64,000 nucleotides of DNA from Hymenobacter siberiensis (GCF_018967845.1 NZ_JAHLZZ010000001.1:3162001-3226000); one strand, 5' to 3'. Shown: positions 1 through 10,355, counted from the first letter of the stretch. The notes: generated by a model from the sequence alone, not told the origin. Numbers and translations are program-made.

Positions 1-1157
1 TCCTGCGTGAAACCGCGCACGCGGGTGAGGCCGTGCAGCTCGCCCGACTGCTCGTAGCGGTACACGGTGCCGAATTCGGCGTAGCGCACGGGTAGGTCGC
101 GGTAGCTGCGGGGCTCGGTTTTATATATTTCGCAGTGGTGGGGGCAGTTCATCGGCTTGAGGAAGAATTCCTCGCCGGGGTTGGGCGTTTTGATGGGCTG
201 GAACGAGTCGGCACCGTATTTCTCGTAGTGGCCGCTGGTAACGTACAGCTCCTTGGAGCCGATGTGGGGCGTGACGACGGGCTGGTAGCCGGCCTTCACC
301 TGGGCTTTGCGCAGGAACTGTTCGAGGCGCTCGCGCAGGGCGGTGCCTTTGGGCAGCCACAGGGGCAGCCCCGCTCCTACTTTCTCGGAGAAAGCAAACA
401 GCTTCAGCTCTTTGCCCAGCTTGCGATGGTCGCGCCGCTTGGCTTCCTCGAGACGTTCGAGGTACTCGGTGAGGTCCTTGGCCTTGGGGAAAGTGATACC
501 GTAGAGGCGCGTGAGCTGCTTGTTCTTCTCGTCGCCGCGCCAGTAGGCACCGGCTACGTTCATGAGCTTGGCCGCCTTGATGGTGCTGGTGTCGGGGATG
601 TGCGGGCCGCGACAGAGGTCGGTGAAGCCGCCCTGCGTGTAGAAGGTAATTTGACCGTCTTCGAGGCCGTCAATCAGCTCCAGCTTGTAGGGGTCCTGCT
701 TGTCGGTGAAGTAGGCAATGGCATCGGCTTTGGAAACGTCCCTGCGCTCGTAGCGGCTTTTCGTTTTGGCCAGCTCGAGCATCTTCTTCTCGATTTCGGG
801 GAAGTCTTCGCTGCTGATGCTGCGGCCGTCGCCGAGGTCGACATCGTAGTAAAAGCCGTTTTCGATGGCCGGGCCGATGGCCAGCTTCACGCCGGGGTAC
901 AGCGCTTCGAGGGCCTCGGCCATGAGGTGGGCCGAGGAGTGCCAGTAGGTGGATTTGCCGGCGGTGTCGTTCCAGGTGAGGATGCTAACCTGCGCATTGT
1001 CAGGCAGGGGGCGGTGGAGGTCGCGCACGTCACCGTTGACGGTGACGGCGAGGGCATTGCGGGCAAGGCCTTCGGAGATGCTGGCGGCGACGTCGTAGCC
1101 GGTAGCGCCGTCGGGCAGCTGGCGCTGGGAGCCGTCGGGGAGGGTGATGTTGAGCAT
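1..1157 (-). CDS. thrS: Threonyl-tRNA synthetase, C-terminal part beyond window
   Basis: Charges tRNA-Thr with threonine in the cytoplasm. Reading leftwards from ATG at 1157, 385 codons are open to the window edge. The first 60 residues ([17 protein letters not shown]...) are a TGS domain. Next comes the second additional (editing) domain with [11 protein letters not shown]. The class II core follows, with PMNCPHH, which carries the zinc-binding cysteine, and the motif 2 region ([20 protein letters not shown]). The frame still runs at base 1, just after TRVRGFTQ, so motif 3 and the anticodon-binding domain lie outside. About 60 percent of a usual 640-residue enzyme is present. There are 132 bases between its start and the TPR lipoprotein stop at 1290 upstream, so a shared transcript is possible but not shown. 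Confidence 0.95.
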   Translation of the reverse strand, partial: MLNITLPDGSQRQLPDGATGYDVAASISEGLARNALAVTVNGDVRDLHRPLPDNAQVSILTWNDTAGKSTYWHSSAHLMAEALEALYPGVKLAIGPAIENGFYYDVDLGDGRSISSEDFPEIEKKMLELAKTKSRYERRDVSKADAIAYFTDKQDPYKLELIDGLEDGQITFYTQGGFTDLCRGPHIPDTSTIKAAKLMNVAGAYWRGDEKNKQLTRLYGITFPKAKDLTEYLERLEEAKRRDHRKLGKELKLFAFSEKVGAGLPLWLPKGTALRERLEQFLRKAQVKAGYQPVVTPHIGSKELYVTSGHYEKYGADSFQPIKTPNPGEEFFLKPMNCPHHCEIYKTEPRSYRDLPVRYAEFGTVYRYEQSGELHGLTRVRGFTQ

Positions 1158-1289
1158 GAGAATGGGGTAAAAGCGGCCGGGAGGGCCAAGCAAGGCGCAA
1201 GTTAGCACTTGTGCCGGGAGGGGCGGTATTTTTTTCGGACAAGCGGCGGCTGGGAAATTCCAACGCTTGCCTCTAATCAGTATTCTGGG

Positions 1290-2468
1290 CTATTGATTCC
1301 CCGTTGCTGAATTCAGCGGAGAAACCGGCGCGACGGGCTCGATGCGGGGCCGAGCCATGGGGCGGCGGTAAAAGTAGCGCGGCGCGGTGCGCAGGCTATC
1401 GGGCAAAGTGGCCTGCACCATGCCATTCGTCTTCCACACTTTAAACGTCCAGTGCGGGTTGCCGGGATTTTCGGCCACGAGCAGGCGGTACTGGACCAGG
1501 GCCTCGGAGAGGCGGCCCTGCGTTTCGAGGGCTTCAGCAAGCAGCGAGCGGGCTTCGGGCAGGCGCGGGTTGCGGCGCAAGGCACGGGTAAGGTGCTTGA
1601 TGACGGTAACGGGCTGGCGGGCTTTAACGGCGGCCAGGCCCAGACGATAATCGGCCCGGTACACGCTGGTATCGAGGGTCAGGGCGCGGCGATAGTACCA
1701 CAGGGCACTATCCGGACGGCCTTGCAGCTCCAGCTGACGGCCGTAGTCGTAGCGCAACAAACCGGAAGCGGTATCGAGCTTCATCCCGAGGGCGGCGTAG
1801 CGGGCCGCATCGGCGGGTATGCGCCAGGCATTAAGCAGAAAGGCCAGCTGGTGCAGGATTTCGGGCTCGCGGGAGTCGCGGGCCAGGGCATCCTGCAGGT
1901 ACTGCACGGCGGTGCTGGTATCGGCGGTGGCGGCGTAGGCGAGGCCTTTGTAGAAGAGCGCGGCGGGCTGGTCGGGGTCGAGGCGCAGGGTGCGGTCGAG
2001 GTTGTCGAGGGCGGCGGGGTAGTTGCGGGCGGCGAGGTGGGTTTCGCCCACGAATAGCGGTAGTTCGGGACCCGAAAAGCCAAGGTCGGCAGCCTGGCGG
2101 GCGGCGGCCAGGGCGGCGGGCAGCTGCCCCAGCGCACGGTAGGCTTTGGCCTGAATGAAGTAGAGGTTGCTGTCGGAATCGTCTATTTCCAGAGCGGCGG
2201 CTACGTCGGTGAGGGCGGCGGTGGGCTGGCCGGCAGCCAGGCGCAGGGTGGCGCGGCGGGCCAGCAGGGCCGTATTGCGGGGCTCGCGAGCGATGGCCCC
2301 GTTGAGCTCATCGGCCTGCACGCGGGGGCCGCTCTGCACTGTTTTCAGGTTCACCAGGGTGTCGGGCTGCTCGGAGGGCGCGGACTGGCAGGCAGCCACG
2401 GCCAGGGAGCCCACCAGCGGTAGCCAACGCGAAGAAAACCGTATCGAAACCGAAAAGCGCATGGTCAT
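1290..2468 (-). CDS. TPR-repeat lipoprotein
   Basis: The N-terminus (MTMRFSVSIRFSSRW...SLAVAAC) ends in a lipobox with cysteine at about residue 27, so this is predicted to be a lipoprotein. An ATG two codons downstream (2462) is an equal start candidate. The rest, to 392 residues, is a run of tetratricopeptide helices (NTALLARRATLRLAAGQ, AALFYKGLAYAATADTSTAVQYL, ARSLLAEALETQGRLSEALVQY). TPR proteins are protein-interaction scaffolds; no enzymatic domain is visible. It starts 20 bases after the stop of the next TPR gene on the same strand, so the two are probably co-transcribed. The exact partner or pathway cannot be read from the sequence. Confidence 0.85.
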   Translation of the reverse strand: MTMRFSVSIRFSSRWLPLVGSLAVAACQSAPSEQPDTLVNLKTVQSGPRVQADELNGAIAREPRNTALLARRATLRLAAGQPTAALTDVAAALEIDDSDSNLYFIQAKAYRALGQLPAALAAARQAADLGFSGPELPLFVGETHLAARNYPAALDNLDRTLRLDPDQPAALFYKGLAYAATADTSTAVQYLQDALARDSREPEILHQLAFLLNAWRIPADAARYAALGMKLDTASGLLRYDYGRQLELQGRPDSALWYYRRALTLDTSVYRADYRLGLAAVKARQPVTVIKHLTRALRRNPRLPEARSLLAEALETQGRLSEALVQYRLLVAENPGNPHWTFKVWKTNGMVQATLPDSLRTAPRYFYRRPMARPRIEPVAPVSPLNSATGNQ

Positions 2469-2487
2469 GTAAATGCAAAGCTAGTTG

Positions 2488-3507
2488 CTACTGCTTGCGG
2501 CTGAGGGTATCGCGGCGCGCCCGGCTGGAATCAGCGGGAGCCAGAATAGCGGGTTTAGGTTTTTTGCCTTCGCGCGCACGGCGTTTCTGGCGGCGCGCAT
2601 CGGCACGCACCAGCGGGGGCAGCATTTTGCGGCACAGGCGGCTTACCACCAAGTCTTCGCTGGTGAAGGTGGGCAGGCGCTCGGCCTTGCGCAGCAAGGC
2701 AATTGCGCGGCGGCGGCGGCCCTGGTAGACGTACATTCGGGCCAAATCGTAGCAAAATTGCAGGTTTTGGGGAGCCAGCTCGCGGGCTTTTTCCAAGTCG
2801 GCCATGGCTTCTTTGCTGTCGCCGCCGGGCGGCACCCCACCGAGCACGATTTTACTGTACAGGCGTTCTATTATGTTGTAGTGCGCCACGCGGTACTGCC
2901 AGCGGCCGCGCAGCTGCCAGGCTTCGGGCAGGTCGGGCCGGCGCTCGGTGGCCAGATATACGTGCGAGCGCAGGTCGCTAAAGGCTCTCAATCGAGCACC
3001 GGCGCGGTACAGCGTGGCTTGGTTGAATAGCGCCAACGCCACGGCGTAGTTGCTCTCGCCGCCTTCGGGCCGGAGCAGCAGGGCGCGGTCGGCGTACTGT
3101 CGGCCGAGGTTGAAATAAGCCGATTTGCGGGTTTCATCGGAGTAACGGGCACCGATTTCTACGCTCAGCACGGCGGCCTGCCACAGGGCCAGGTAGTGGG
3201 TAGGTACCCCTTTCAGAATTTCCTGGTACACGGCCAGGGCTTCGGAATCCTTGAAGCTATTGGCGAGCGCAGCGGCCTGGAATAGCTTGACGCGCACAGC
3301 CGGCGGGTCGGCGGGTGGGGCAGTTACCAGCACGGGGAGGACAATGGGTTTAGTGGGGAGCGGCCGAATTTGGCCAGCCGCCGGCAGCAACGCCAGGATG
3401 CAGAACAGCAAGGCGCGACCCAACCCGCCATACCCCCACCGGGCTACCAATAGCAAGCACGACCACCACCGAAACAACACAAGCATAAACGCAAATAAAT
3501 AGCGCAA
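2488..3507 (-). CDS. TPR-like secreted or membrane-anchored protein
   Basis: 339 residues. An unusually long hydrophobic, Trp/Arg-rich leader ends in ALLFCILALLPAAGQ, which reads as a signal peptide cleaved near residue 46; the true start may be one of the internal Met/Val codons nearer that segment. The body is helical with TPR-like repeats (SKEAMADLEKARELAPQNLQFCYDLARMYVYQGRRRRAIALLRKAERL). The C-terminus is very basic (RRQKRRAREGKKPKP). It is upstream of, and 20 bases from, the TPR lipoprotein, suggesting a two-gene unit acting at the envelope. No catalytic motif seen. Confidence 0.75.
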   Translation of the reverse strand: MRYLFAFMLVLFRWWSCLLLVARWGYGGLGRALLFCILALLPAAGQIRPLPTKPIVLPVLVTAPPADPPAVRVKLFQAAALANSFKDSEALAVYQEILKGVPTHYLALWQAAVLSVEIGARYSDETRKSAYFNLGRQYADRALLLRPEGGESNYAVALALFNQATLYRAGARLRAFSDLRSHVYLATERRPDLPEAWQLRGRWQYRVAHYNIIERLYSKIVLGGVPPGGDSKEAMADLEKARELAPQNLQFCYDLARMYVYQGRRRRAIALLRKAERLPTFTSEDLVVSRLCRKMLPPLVRADARRQKRRAREGKKPKPAILAPADSSRARRDTLSRKQ

Positions 3508-3550
3508 AAGGATTGCTGAGCACCAGAATCAGTCGCTTAAAATTCAACGG

Positions 3551-3587
3551 CCAGCCGCCCGGCATCACTTCACTACCCGGCGGCTGG
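3551..3587 (-). terminator. Hairpin terminator after parC
   Basis: Nine-base perfect arms CCAGCCGCC (3551-3559) and GGCGGCTGG (3579-3587), three bases beyond the parC stop codon. On the minus-strand transcript the stem is followed by an AT-rich stretch (TTGAATTTT), though not a pure U-tract. Confidence 0.6.
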
Positions 3588-3589
3588 TT

Positions 3590-6550
3590 TTAAAACAGCC
3601 CCAGCTGTGCCTTGGGCCGCTTCAGCAGCTCCTGGGCGCGGGCCACTTCCTCGGCGGTTACGTCGACGGGGCCGGCAGGCTCGGGTTGGGCTTCGGCCCC
3701 GGCGGGATTTTCGCCGGGCCGGGGGGCAGCGGCGCGCTTTTTCACTTCGCGGCGTTGCGGCTCGGGGCCTTCGTCGGTGAGCAGCGCGAGGGCGTGGATT
3801 TTGTAGTAGTTGAGCTTGTTGCCCATCGCCTTCCAGCCTTTTACGTCGATAAAGTCGTGCAGGACAATATTTTCGGTTTCCTTTTCGGCTTTCTTGTCCT
3901 TCTGAATTTTGACTTCCACCAGCGGCTCGGGGTTGGCCGTCACGGCCAGCATTTTCGAGCCTTTGGCTTCGGAAATAAACAGAAAGCGCTTGGCCAGCGT
4001 ACTAGTTTCAATCCTGAACCGCTTGACGTAGTGCACTTTGCTTTCCCCATCGAGGTACACCGTCGAGAGCACCGTGTCGGGTTCTAGTTTGCGCAGCAGC
4101 ACCATGTTGGGCACATCGAAATGAATGGCGGGGTCGGGCGCGGTCAGCTCGTAGCTGCCGTCCTTGTGCACTACCAGCAGGGCATTTTCGGTGTCGAAGG
4201 TGCCCAGGTAGCGGCCGTGGCCGGCGGTGTTGAGGCGGCCCACCACGCTGTCGAAGAACATTTCGCGGCCGCCCAACGTGGAGTCGCCCAGGGTTTTCTG
4301 GGTGATTTTTTTGATGGGCTGCTTGGTCACGATGTTGCCCATCGAGCCCTTGCCCTTGATGCTGAGCTCGGCAAAATCGAAGTCGAACTGCTTCACCCGC
4401 GCCGGGGCTTTGTCGGAAAGCAGGATGTTGACAATCTCGGATTCCGAGTTGGGGTTGGCCGTGAGGTAGAGGGTTTTGGTGCCCTTGGTGCCCTTGGTCA
4501 GGTCGTAGGTTTTGTCGCGGGTGATGCCCGAAACGAGAAAGCGCTTGGCAAAGCTGATGCCCGACGCGCCGTCGAGGTACACCATGTTGTACACCAGCCG
4601 GTCATCGTTCTTGTTGTAGACCCCGACGTGCAGGATATCCTTGCCCACGAAGGTCTTATCACCGATTTTGGTTACCATGAACGTGCCGTCGCGCTTGATG
4701 GCGATGATATCGTCCAAATCGGAGCAGTCGCACACAAATTCGTCCTTTTTTAGGCCGTAGCCCACGAAACCGTCTACACGGTTCACGTAAAGCTTCTGGT
4801 TGGCGATGGCCACTTTCTGAGCCGTTACCACGTCGAAGGTGCGGAGCTGGGTTTTGCGCTCGCGGCCCGCGCCGTACTTTTTCAGCAGGCCCTCGAAGTA
4901 GTTGATGGCGTAACGCGTGAGGTTGGCCAGGTGGTCGGCTACTTCGGCCAGCTCGGCTTCCAGCTTTTGCAGGTATTCGTCGGCCTTGAAGGCGTCGAAT
5001 TTTGAGATGCGCTTGATGCGGATTTCGGTGAGGCGCGTGAGGTCGTCCTCCTCAATCGGACGGCGGAGCACAATGCGGGTGTCCTCCGCTTTGGCCTTCT
5101 CCCCTTCTATGCGCACGAATTTCTTCAGGCCCTTATCAATCGTTTCGAGGATTTCGGCCCAGGTTTCGCACTCCTCAATCTTGCGGTAGATGCGGTTTTC
5201 GATGAAGATTTTTTCCAGCGAAGCGTTGTGCCAACGCTCCCATAGCTCATCCTGGCGGATTTCGAGCTCGCGCTCCAGCAGGCGCACGGTGGCCTTGGTG
5301 CTCTGGCGCAGTACATCTTCCACGCCCACGAAGCGGGGCTTGTCGTCGATGATGACGCAGGTGTTGGGCGAGATGCTGATTTCGCAATCGGTGAAGGCGT
5401 ACAGCGCGTCCATGGTAAGATCGGGCGACACGCCAGTAGGCAGCTGCACCTGAATCTCCACGTTGGCCGCCGTGTTGTCGACCACCTTCTTAATCTTGAT
5501 TTTATTGGCTTCCGAGGCCTTCACGATGCTCTCCATCAGCGCCGTGGTGGTGGAGCCGTAGGGAATGTCGCGGATGATGAGCAGAGTTTTATCGACCTTC
5601 TCGATGGTGGCGCGCAGCCGGATTTTGGCCCCGCGCATACCCGAGTTGTAATTGGTCACGTCGCACAGGCCGCCGGTCGAGAAGTCCGGGAACAGCTGCA
5701 CCTCGCGGCCCCGCAGCACGTCGATGCTGGCCTTGCACAGCTCGCGGAAGTTGTGGGGCATAATCTTGGTGCTCAGGCCCACGGCAATGCCCTCCACGCC
5801 CTGCGCGAGCAGCAGCGGGAACTTCACGGGCAGCGTGGTGGGCTCGCGCTTGCGGCCGTCGTAGCTGAGCTGCCACTCGGTGGTATCCGGGTTGAACACC
5901 ACGTCGATGGCAAACTTCGAGAGCCGAGCCTCAATGTAGCGGGCGGCGGCGGCACCGTCGCCGGTACGCACGTCGCCCCAGTTGCCCTGGGTTTCGATGA
6001 GCAGGTCTTTCTGGCCCAGGTTCACGATGGCATCGCCGATGCTGGCGTCGCCATGCGGGTGGTACTGCATAGTCTGCCCGATGACGTTGGCCACTTTGTT
6101 GAAGCGGCCGTCGTCCATCTCCTTCATGGCGTGCAGGATGCGGCGCTGCACGGGCTTGAGGCCGTCCTCGATGGCGGGCACGGCCCGCTCCAGAATTACG
6201 TAGGAGGCGTAGTCCAGAAACCAGTTCTGGTACATGCCGCGCACGGTGGCCACGTCGTGAATGGTTTCGCCCGGGGCGAATTTGGGCTCCTCCTCGGTTT
6301 GCTCCTCTGTGGGGATGGCTACGGCGGCAGTTGGCTCTGGCACGAGGCCACCGAATAAATCGGCGGGCGCGGACGGCGCATCGTCGGCAGTGGTGCCCCC
6401 GGCAGCATCCTGCGCGGCGAAGCTGGTGGGCTCTTCGGCATCGGCATCGGCGGCCGGCGAAAAAGCCGACAGGTCAAAATTCACCGAGTCGCCGGGTTGT
6501 AAAAAATCCTGGTCGGGAGCGTCGGAGTTGGGAGTATCGAGAGAAGCCAC
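3590..6550 (-). CDS. parC: Topoisomerase IV subunit A (gyrA/parC family)
   Basis: DNA-cleaving subunit of a type IIA topoisomerase, the partner of ParE encoded just upstream at 7015-8946. The conserved N-terminal core starts at GMYQNWFLDYASYVILERAVP and has the active-site tyrosine in AAARYIEARLSK. The C-terminal part is a beta-pinwheel-like region (KTFVGKDILHVGVYNKND, GSMGNIVTKQPIKKI). A 90-residue acidic, Ala/Pro-rich tail precedes the core. The frame opens at 6613, but a near-perfect promoter lies inside that stretch (6584-6613), so I chose GTG at 6550 (VASLDTPNSD), giving 986 residues. Bacteroidota homologues are usually somewhat shorter, the difference being the low-complexity N-terminal tail. 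In these genomes the pair is variously named gyrase or topoisomerase IV; adjacency to parE favours the latter. Confidence 0.88.
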   Translation of the reverse strand: MASLDTPNSDAPDQDFLQPGDSVNFDLSAFSPAADADAEEPTSFAAQDAAGGTTADDAPSAPADLFGGLVPEPTAAVAIPTEEQTEEEPKFAPGETIHDVATVRGMYQNWFLDYASYVILERAVPAIEDGLKPVQRRILHAMKEMDDGRFNKVANVIGQTMQYHPHGDASIGDAIVNLGQKDLLIETQGNWGDVRTGDGAAAARYIEARLSKFAIDVVFNPDTTEWQLSYDGRKREPTTLPVKFPLLLAQGVEGIAVGLSTKIMPHNFRELCKASIDVLRGREVQLFPDFSTGGLCDVTNYNSGMRGAKIRLRATIEKVDKTLLIIRDIPYGSTTTALMESIVKASEANKIKIKKVVDNTAANVEIQVQLPTGVSPDLTMDALYAFTDCEISISPNTCVIIDDKPRFVGVEDVLRQSTKATVRLLERELEIRQDELWERWHNASLEKIFIENRIYRKIEECETWAEILETIDKGLKKFVRIEGEKAKAEDTRIVLRRPIEEDDLTRLTEIRIKRISKFDAFKADEYLQKLEAELAEVADHLANLTRYAINYFEGLLKKYGAGRERKTQLRTFDVVTAQKVAIANQKLYVNRVDGFVGYGLKKDEFVCDCSDLDDIIAIKRDGTFMVTKIGDKTFVGKDILHVGVYNKNDDRLVYNMVYLDGASGISFAKRFLVSGITRDKTYDLTKGTKGTKTLYLTANPNSESEIVNILLSDKAPARVKQFDFDFAELSIKGKGSMGNIVTKQPIKKITQKTLGDSTLGGREMFFDSVVGRLNTAGHGRYLGTFDTENALLVVHKDGSYELTAPDPAIHFDVPNMVLLRKLEPDTVLSTVYLDGESKVHYVKRFRIETSTLAKRFLFISEAKGSKMLAVTANPEPLVEVKIQKDKKAEKETENIVLHDFIDVKGWKAMGNKLNYYKIHALALLTDEGPEPQRREVKKRAAAPRPGENPAGAEAQPEPAGPVDVTAEEVARAQELLKRPKAQLGLF

Positions 6551-6583
6551 GGGGGGAAGCGAATGAGGTCGGCGTACTGCCGT

Positions 6584-6613
6584 CAAAAATACCGGAATCA
6601 GCGCGGAGCGCAA
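6584..6613 (-). promoter_or_regulatory. Bacteroidota sigma-A promoter of parC
   Basis: On the minus strand TTG (6613-6611), 19 bases, then TATTTTTG (6591-6584). This matches the known Bacteroidota consensus of TTG/TTTG at -33 and TAnnTTTG at -7 in both boxes and spacing. Transcription would start near 6578, about 28 bases before the GTG codon at 6550. It rules out translation from the upstream ATG at 6613. Confidence 0.7.
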
Positions 6614-6822
6614 TAAATTACAATTCCGGCCAGAGCCGAAAAGTTCCCAAGATTCTTAGCGAACCAGGGCCACCAGGGATACGCTCCATCGAATAGTAAC
6701 GCACCCAAAAAGCCAAATTTCGGCTTTTTATCGCCGGAAAGCAAACTAAATAAACTAGCCAACGGCTGTCTTTTCCCCAGGTTGGTGGGTGCCTGCATCG
6801 GGGCCGGCTAACACAAAAAGAA

Positions 6823-6851
6823 AAAAGCCCGAACCAAGGGCTCGGGCTTTT
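6823..6851 (-). terminator. Terminator after parE
   Basis: Stem AAGCCCGA / TCGGGCTT with a nine-base loop. On the minus strand it is followed by a U-rich run (TTTTTTCTTTTT); the plus strand also has a short T-run, so it may work both ways. It lies 164 bases past the parE stop. The stretch 6614-7014 otherwise holds the parC promoter's -33 end and no convincing gene. Confidence 0.7.
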
Positions 6852-7014
6852 CCGTGGAATGTGTCGACTAGTCTACCCCTAGCCGACAAGGCAAACGTAC
6901 ACACAAAATAATTATTCCCAAACATCAAGTACTCATTCAGGGAAATTTTACTGAGCTAATAGTTGTGCTTATCGAGCGTTTTTCCAGAAATGGGACAGCT
7001 AGCGCATTTGGTGT

Positions 7015-8946
7015 TCAGGCCAAATCAGCTTCGGCAACCTCGGCCACGGGCAGCACATCGGACGTTATCAGGTCTTTTTCTAGGCGCAGGTTTTCGATGA
7101 TGAATTCCTGGCGGGCGGGCGTGTTCTTGCCCATGTAGTAGGTGAGCACCTGCTGAATGCTGCGGTCGGATTGCAAAATGACGGGCTCCAGCTTGATGTT
7201 TTCGCCGATGAACCTGCCAAACTCGTCCGGCGAAATCTCGCCCAGGCCCTTAAAACGGGTGATTTCGGGGTTTTTGCCCAGCTTGCGCATGGCGGCCTGC
7301 TTCTCGCTTTCGTTGTAGCAATAGATGGTTTCCTTCTTGTTGCGGACGCGGAAAAGCGGCGTTTCGAGGATGAAAACGTGGCCGTTGCGCACCAAATCGG
7401 GGAAGAACTGCAGGAAGAACGTGAGCAGCAGCAGGCGAATGTGCATGCCATCGACGTCGGCATCGGTGGCCACCACCACGCGGTTGTAGCGCAGGTGCTC
7501 AATGCCTTCTTCGATGTTGAGCGCGTGCTGGAGCAGGTTCAGCTCCTCGTTCTCGTACACGATTTTCTTTTTCAGCCCGAAGCAGTTCAACGGCTTACCA
7601 CGCAGGCTGAATACGGCCTCCAGCTCCACGTTGCGGCTCTTGGTGATGCTGCCCGACGCGGAGTCGCCCTCGGTGATAAAGAGCGTGGTCAAAAGCTCTT
7701 TTTCGGCCCCATCCTTGGCGTTTTCGCCCAGGTGGAAGCGGCAGTCGCGCAGCTTGCGGTTGTGCAGGTTGGCTTTTTTGGCGCGCTGGTTGGCCAGTTT
7801 TTTCACGCCGGCCATGTCCTTGCGCTCCCGCTCGCTCTGCTCGATGCGCTTGCGCAGGGCCTCGGCTACCAACTGATTTTTATGCAGGTAGTTATCGAGG
7901 TGCTCCTTAACAAAATCGAGGATGAAGCCGCGCACGGTGGGGCCGTCCTCGCCCATGTTTACACTGCCGAGCTTGGTTTTGGTCTGGGACTCGAACACCG
8001 GCTCCTGCACCCGCACCGAAATGGCGGCGATGATGCTGGCCCGGATATCGGCCGCGTCGTAGTCCTTCTTGTAGAACTCGCGCACGGCTTTCACAACGGC
8101 CTCGCGGAAGGCAGCTAAGTGCGTGCCGCCCTGCGTGGTATACTGGCCGTTCACGAAGGAATAATACTCCTCACCGTAGTCGTTGCCGTGGGTCATGGCC
8201 ATCTCAATATCGGGGGCTTTGAGATGAATGATGGGGTAGCGCAGGTGCTCGACGTCGGCCTTGCGGGCCAGCAGGTCGAGCAGGCCGTTTTCGGAGTAAT
8301 ACTTCTGGCCGTTGAAGTTGATGGTAAGGCCCGCGTTCAGGTAAACGTAGTTCCAGATTTGATTTTCGAGGTATTCCGGGATGAAGCGGTAGTTCTTGAA
8401 AATCGTGTCATCGGGCTGGAACGTGACGAGCGTACCGTTGCGCTGGCTGGTTTTGGTGGGCTTGGGGTCGCTCACCAGGTTGCCCTGGGCAAACTCGGCG
8501 GCCTTGAGGATGCCCTCGCGCACGCTCTGCACCAGGAAGTAGCCGCTGAGGGCGTTCACGGCCTTAGTGCCCACGCCGTTGAGGCCCACCGACTTCTGAA
8601 ACACCTTGCTGTCGTACTTGCCGCCGGTATTGATTTTGCTCACCACATCGACCACCTTGCCCAGCGGAATGCCCCGACCGTAGTCGCGCACCTGCACCCG
8701 GCTGTCGGAAATCTTAATGTCGATGGTGCGGCCGTGGCCCATCACGTATTCATCGATGCAGTTATCAACGACTTCCTTCACCAGCACATAAATGCCGTCG
8801 TCGTACGCCGAGCCATCGCCGAGCTTGCCGATGTACATGCCGGGCCGCAGGCGAATGTGCTCGCGCCAGTCCAGCGAGCGAATACTGTCTTCGTTGTAGC
8901 CGTGGTCGGCGGCGGCCGGGGCGAGCGGCAATTGTTCGTCGTTCAT
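7015..8946 (-). CDS. parE: Topoisomerase IV subunit B (gyrB/parE family)
   Basis: ATPase and TOPRIM subunit that pairs with ParC. The GHKL ATPase domain covers roughly residues 20-220, with [21 protein letters not shown] and [18 protein letters not shown] transducer domain follows. The TOPRIM domain has [11 protein letters not shown] and [16 protein letters not shown], including the metal-binding acidic residues. At 643 residues it lacks the long C-terminal insert of proteobacterial GyrB, as expected for ParE-type proteins. It ends 401 bases before the parC frame begins, with a terminator and a separate parC promoter between, so the two genes are adjacent but probably transcribed separately. 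Confidence 0.92.
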   Translation of the reverse strand: MNDEQLPLAPAAADHGYNEDSIRSLDWREHIRLRPGMYIGKLGDGSAYDDGIYVLVKEVVDNCIDEYVMGHGRTIDIKISDSRVQVRDYGRGIPLGKVVDVVSKINTGGKYDSKVFQKSVGLNGVGTKAVNALSGYFLVQSVREGILKAAEFAQGNLVSDPKPTKTSQRNGTLVTFQPDDTIFKNYRFIPEYLENQIWNYVYLNAGLTINFNGQKYYSENGLLDLLARKADVEHLRYPIIHLKAPDIEMAMTHGNDYGEEYYSFVNGQYTTQGGTHLAAFREAVVKAVREFYKKDYDAADIRASIIAAISVRVQEPVFESQTKTKLGSVNMGEDGPTVRGFILDFVKEHLDNYLHKNQLVAEALRKRIEQSERERKDMAGVKKLANQRAKKANLHNRKLRDCRFHLGENAKDGAEKELLTTLFITEGDSASGSITKSRNVELEAVFSLRGKPLNCFGLKKKIVYENEELNLLQHALNIEEGIEHLRYNRVVVATDADVDGMHIRLLLLTFFLQFFPDLVRNGHVFILETPLFRVRNKKETIYCYNESEKQAAMRKLGKNPEITRFKGLGEISPDEFGRFIGENIKLEPVILQSDRSIQQVLTYYMGKNTPARQEFIIENLRLEKDLITSDVLPVAEVAEADLA

Positions 8947-9149
8947 CTAAAAAAATCCGTAAGGAGGGCAGTTCTGGGGTAAAATAACGCAGAAAACAGC
9001 GGCATGGCAAGCCCACTGCTGCCAGTAAGCTTAGCCAGTCCCGCCAAATTATTTAGTTTTCAACAGCACTGCTGCCGTCCCGGTTCACGGGCCGGGGGGC
9101 CAGTCGCCCGGTTTTCTGCTTCTCTCCTACTGCTTGTTGCCCAACGAAT

Positions 9150-10346
9150 ATGTTTCCCCGCCCCAACCTCATCAACCAGCCGCGCAACCTGCCCACGCCC
9201 GCCCAAAACCAGGCACCGGCCGAGGTGAAGCAGTCGCCGGTAATCCATTATACTTTTCTCCTGATTGGGTTGTCGCTGCTGGTGTATGTGCTGCATAAGC
9301 TGGATGGCGTGCTGCTGCCCATCCTGTTTGCCGGGCTGCTGGCGGTGCTGCTGCTGCCGCTGGTGCTGCGGCTGGAAAAGCGGAAATTCTCGCGCATCTG
9401 GGCCATCATCGCTACGCTGCTGCTGCTGACGGCGGCGCTCACGGGCCTGTTCTATTTGTTTGGCACGCAGCTCATGACGCTGCGCGACGAGCTGCCCAAG
9501 CTCCAGGCAAAATCACTGGTGTACTTCGACCAGATTCAGCAATGGGCCAGCGAGAAGTTTGGCTACCACCCCATGAGCAAGGTCGAATTGATTGACTCGT
9601 CGATGAAATCGGTGAAGAAATCGGCGGGCGGCTATCTGGGCTCCACGCTTAGCATGACGGCCGCCGTGCTGAGCGTAACCACGCTGATTCCGATTTATAT
9701 TTTCTGCTTTTTGTATTACCGCGACCACATGCGGCAGTTTATGTTCCGCTTCGTGGCCCCCGACAAGCGCACCACCGTGCTGCATACCATGGACAGCATT
9801 CAGACCGTGGTGCAGGCCTATATCCAGGGGCTGCTCACGGTAATTGTGGTGGTATCGGTGCTCAATGCCACCGGGCTGCTGCTGCTGGGGGTGAAATTCG
9901 CCATTTTCTTCGCCGTGTTTGCCTCGGTGCTGGCCGTTATTCCCTACATCGGCATCATGGTGGGCTCGGCCATTCCGGCGCTGGTAACGCTGGTCGAAAC
10001 CGGCTCGCCGGGCAAGGCGGCGGCCGTGGTGGGCGTGTTTATGTTCGTGCAGTTTCTGGAAGGCAACTTCATCACGCCCATGATTACGGGCTCGAAAGTG
10101 AGCATTAATCCCATGGCCGCCATCATCGCCCTCATTCTGGGCGGCGAGCTGTGGGGCACGCCGGGCATGATTCTGAGCATTCCGCTGGTAGCGGTGCTCA
10201 AAGTGGTGTTCGATGCCAGCAAAGCCACCGAACCCTGGGGCTTTCTGCTCGGCGATGTGACCGATGGCGAGGACACGCAAAACGACACCTCGGACGACAA
10301 GCCGGGCTTTTTTGCGAAGGCCTGGCGCATAATAAAGCGGATGTAG
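9150..10346 (+). CDS. AI-2E family transporter (permease)
   Basis: 398-residue polytopic membrane protein. After a 35-residue polar N-terminus come paired hydrophobic segments (FLLIGLSLLVYVLHKLDGVLLPILFAGLLAVLLLP, IWAIIATLLLLTAAL), a soluble helical stretch, then the conserved C-terminal half (LTVIVVVSVLNATGLLLLGV, ASVLAVIPYIGIMVG, EGNFITPMITGSKVSINPMAAIIALILGG). This is the PF01594 pattern (TqsA, YdiK, PerM). Known members range from autoinducer-2 exporters to sodium/proton antiporters, so the substrate is open. It is divergent from parE with 203 bases between. Its 3-prime end runs into a dispersed hairpin repeat that may serve as terminator. Confidence 0.88.
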   Translation: MFPRPNLINQPRNLPTPAQNQAPAEVKQSPVIHYTFLLIGLSLLVYVLHKLDGVLLPILFAGLLAVLLLPLVLRLEKRKFSRIWAIIATLLLLTAALTGLFYLFGTQLMTLRDELPKLQAKSLVYFDQIQQWASEKFGYHPMSKVELIDSSMKSVKKSAGGYLGSTLSMTAAVLSVTTLIPIYIFCFLYYRDHMRQFMFRFVAPDKRTTVLHTMDSIQTVVQAYIQGLLTVIVVVSVLNATGLLLLGVKFAIFFAVFASVLAVIPYIGIMVGSAIPALVTLVETGSPGKAAAVVGVFMFVQFLEGNFITPMITGSKVSINPMAAIIALILGGELWGTPGMILSIPLVAVLKVVFDASKATEPWGFLLGDVTDGEDTQNDTSDDKPGFFAKAWRIIKRM

Positions 10347-10355
10347 TGGTCAGAG

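Noticed and set aside
6598-6798. 66-codon minus-strand frame between parE and parC
   Set aside because: Covers the parC promoter, has no leader or domain and ends inside regulatory sequence.
6860-6960. tRNA or small RNA gene between the terminator and parE
   Set aside because: No cloverleaf or T-loop consensus could be found; the stretch is AT-rich and unstructured.
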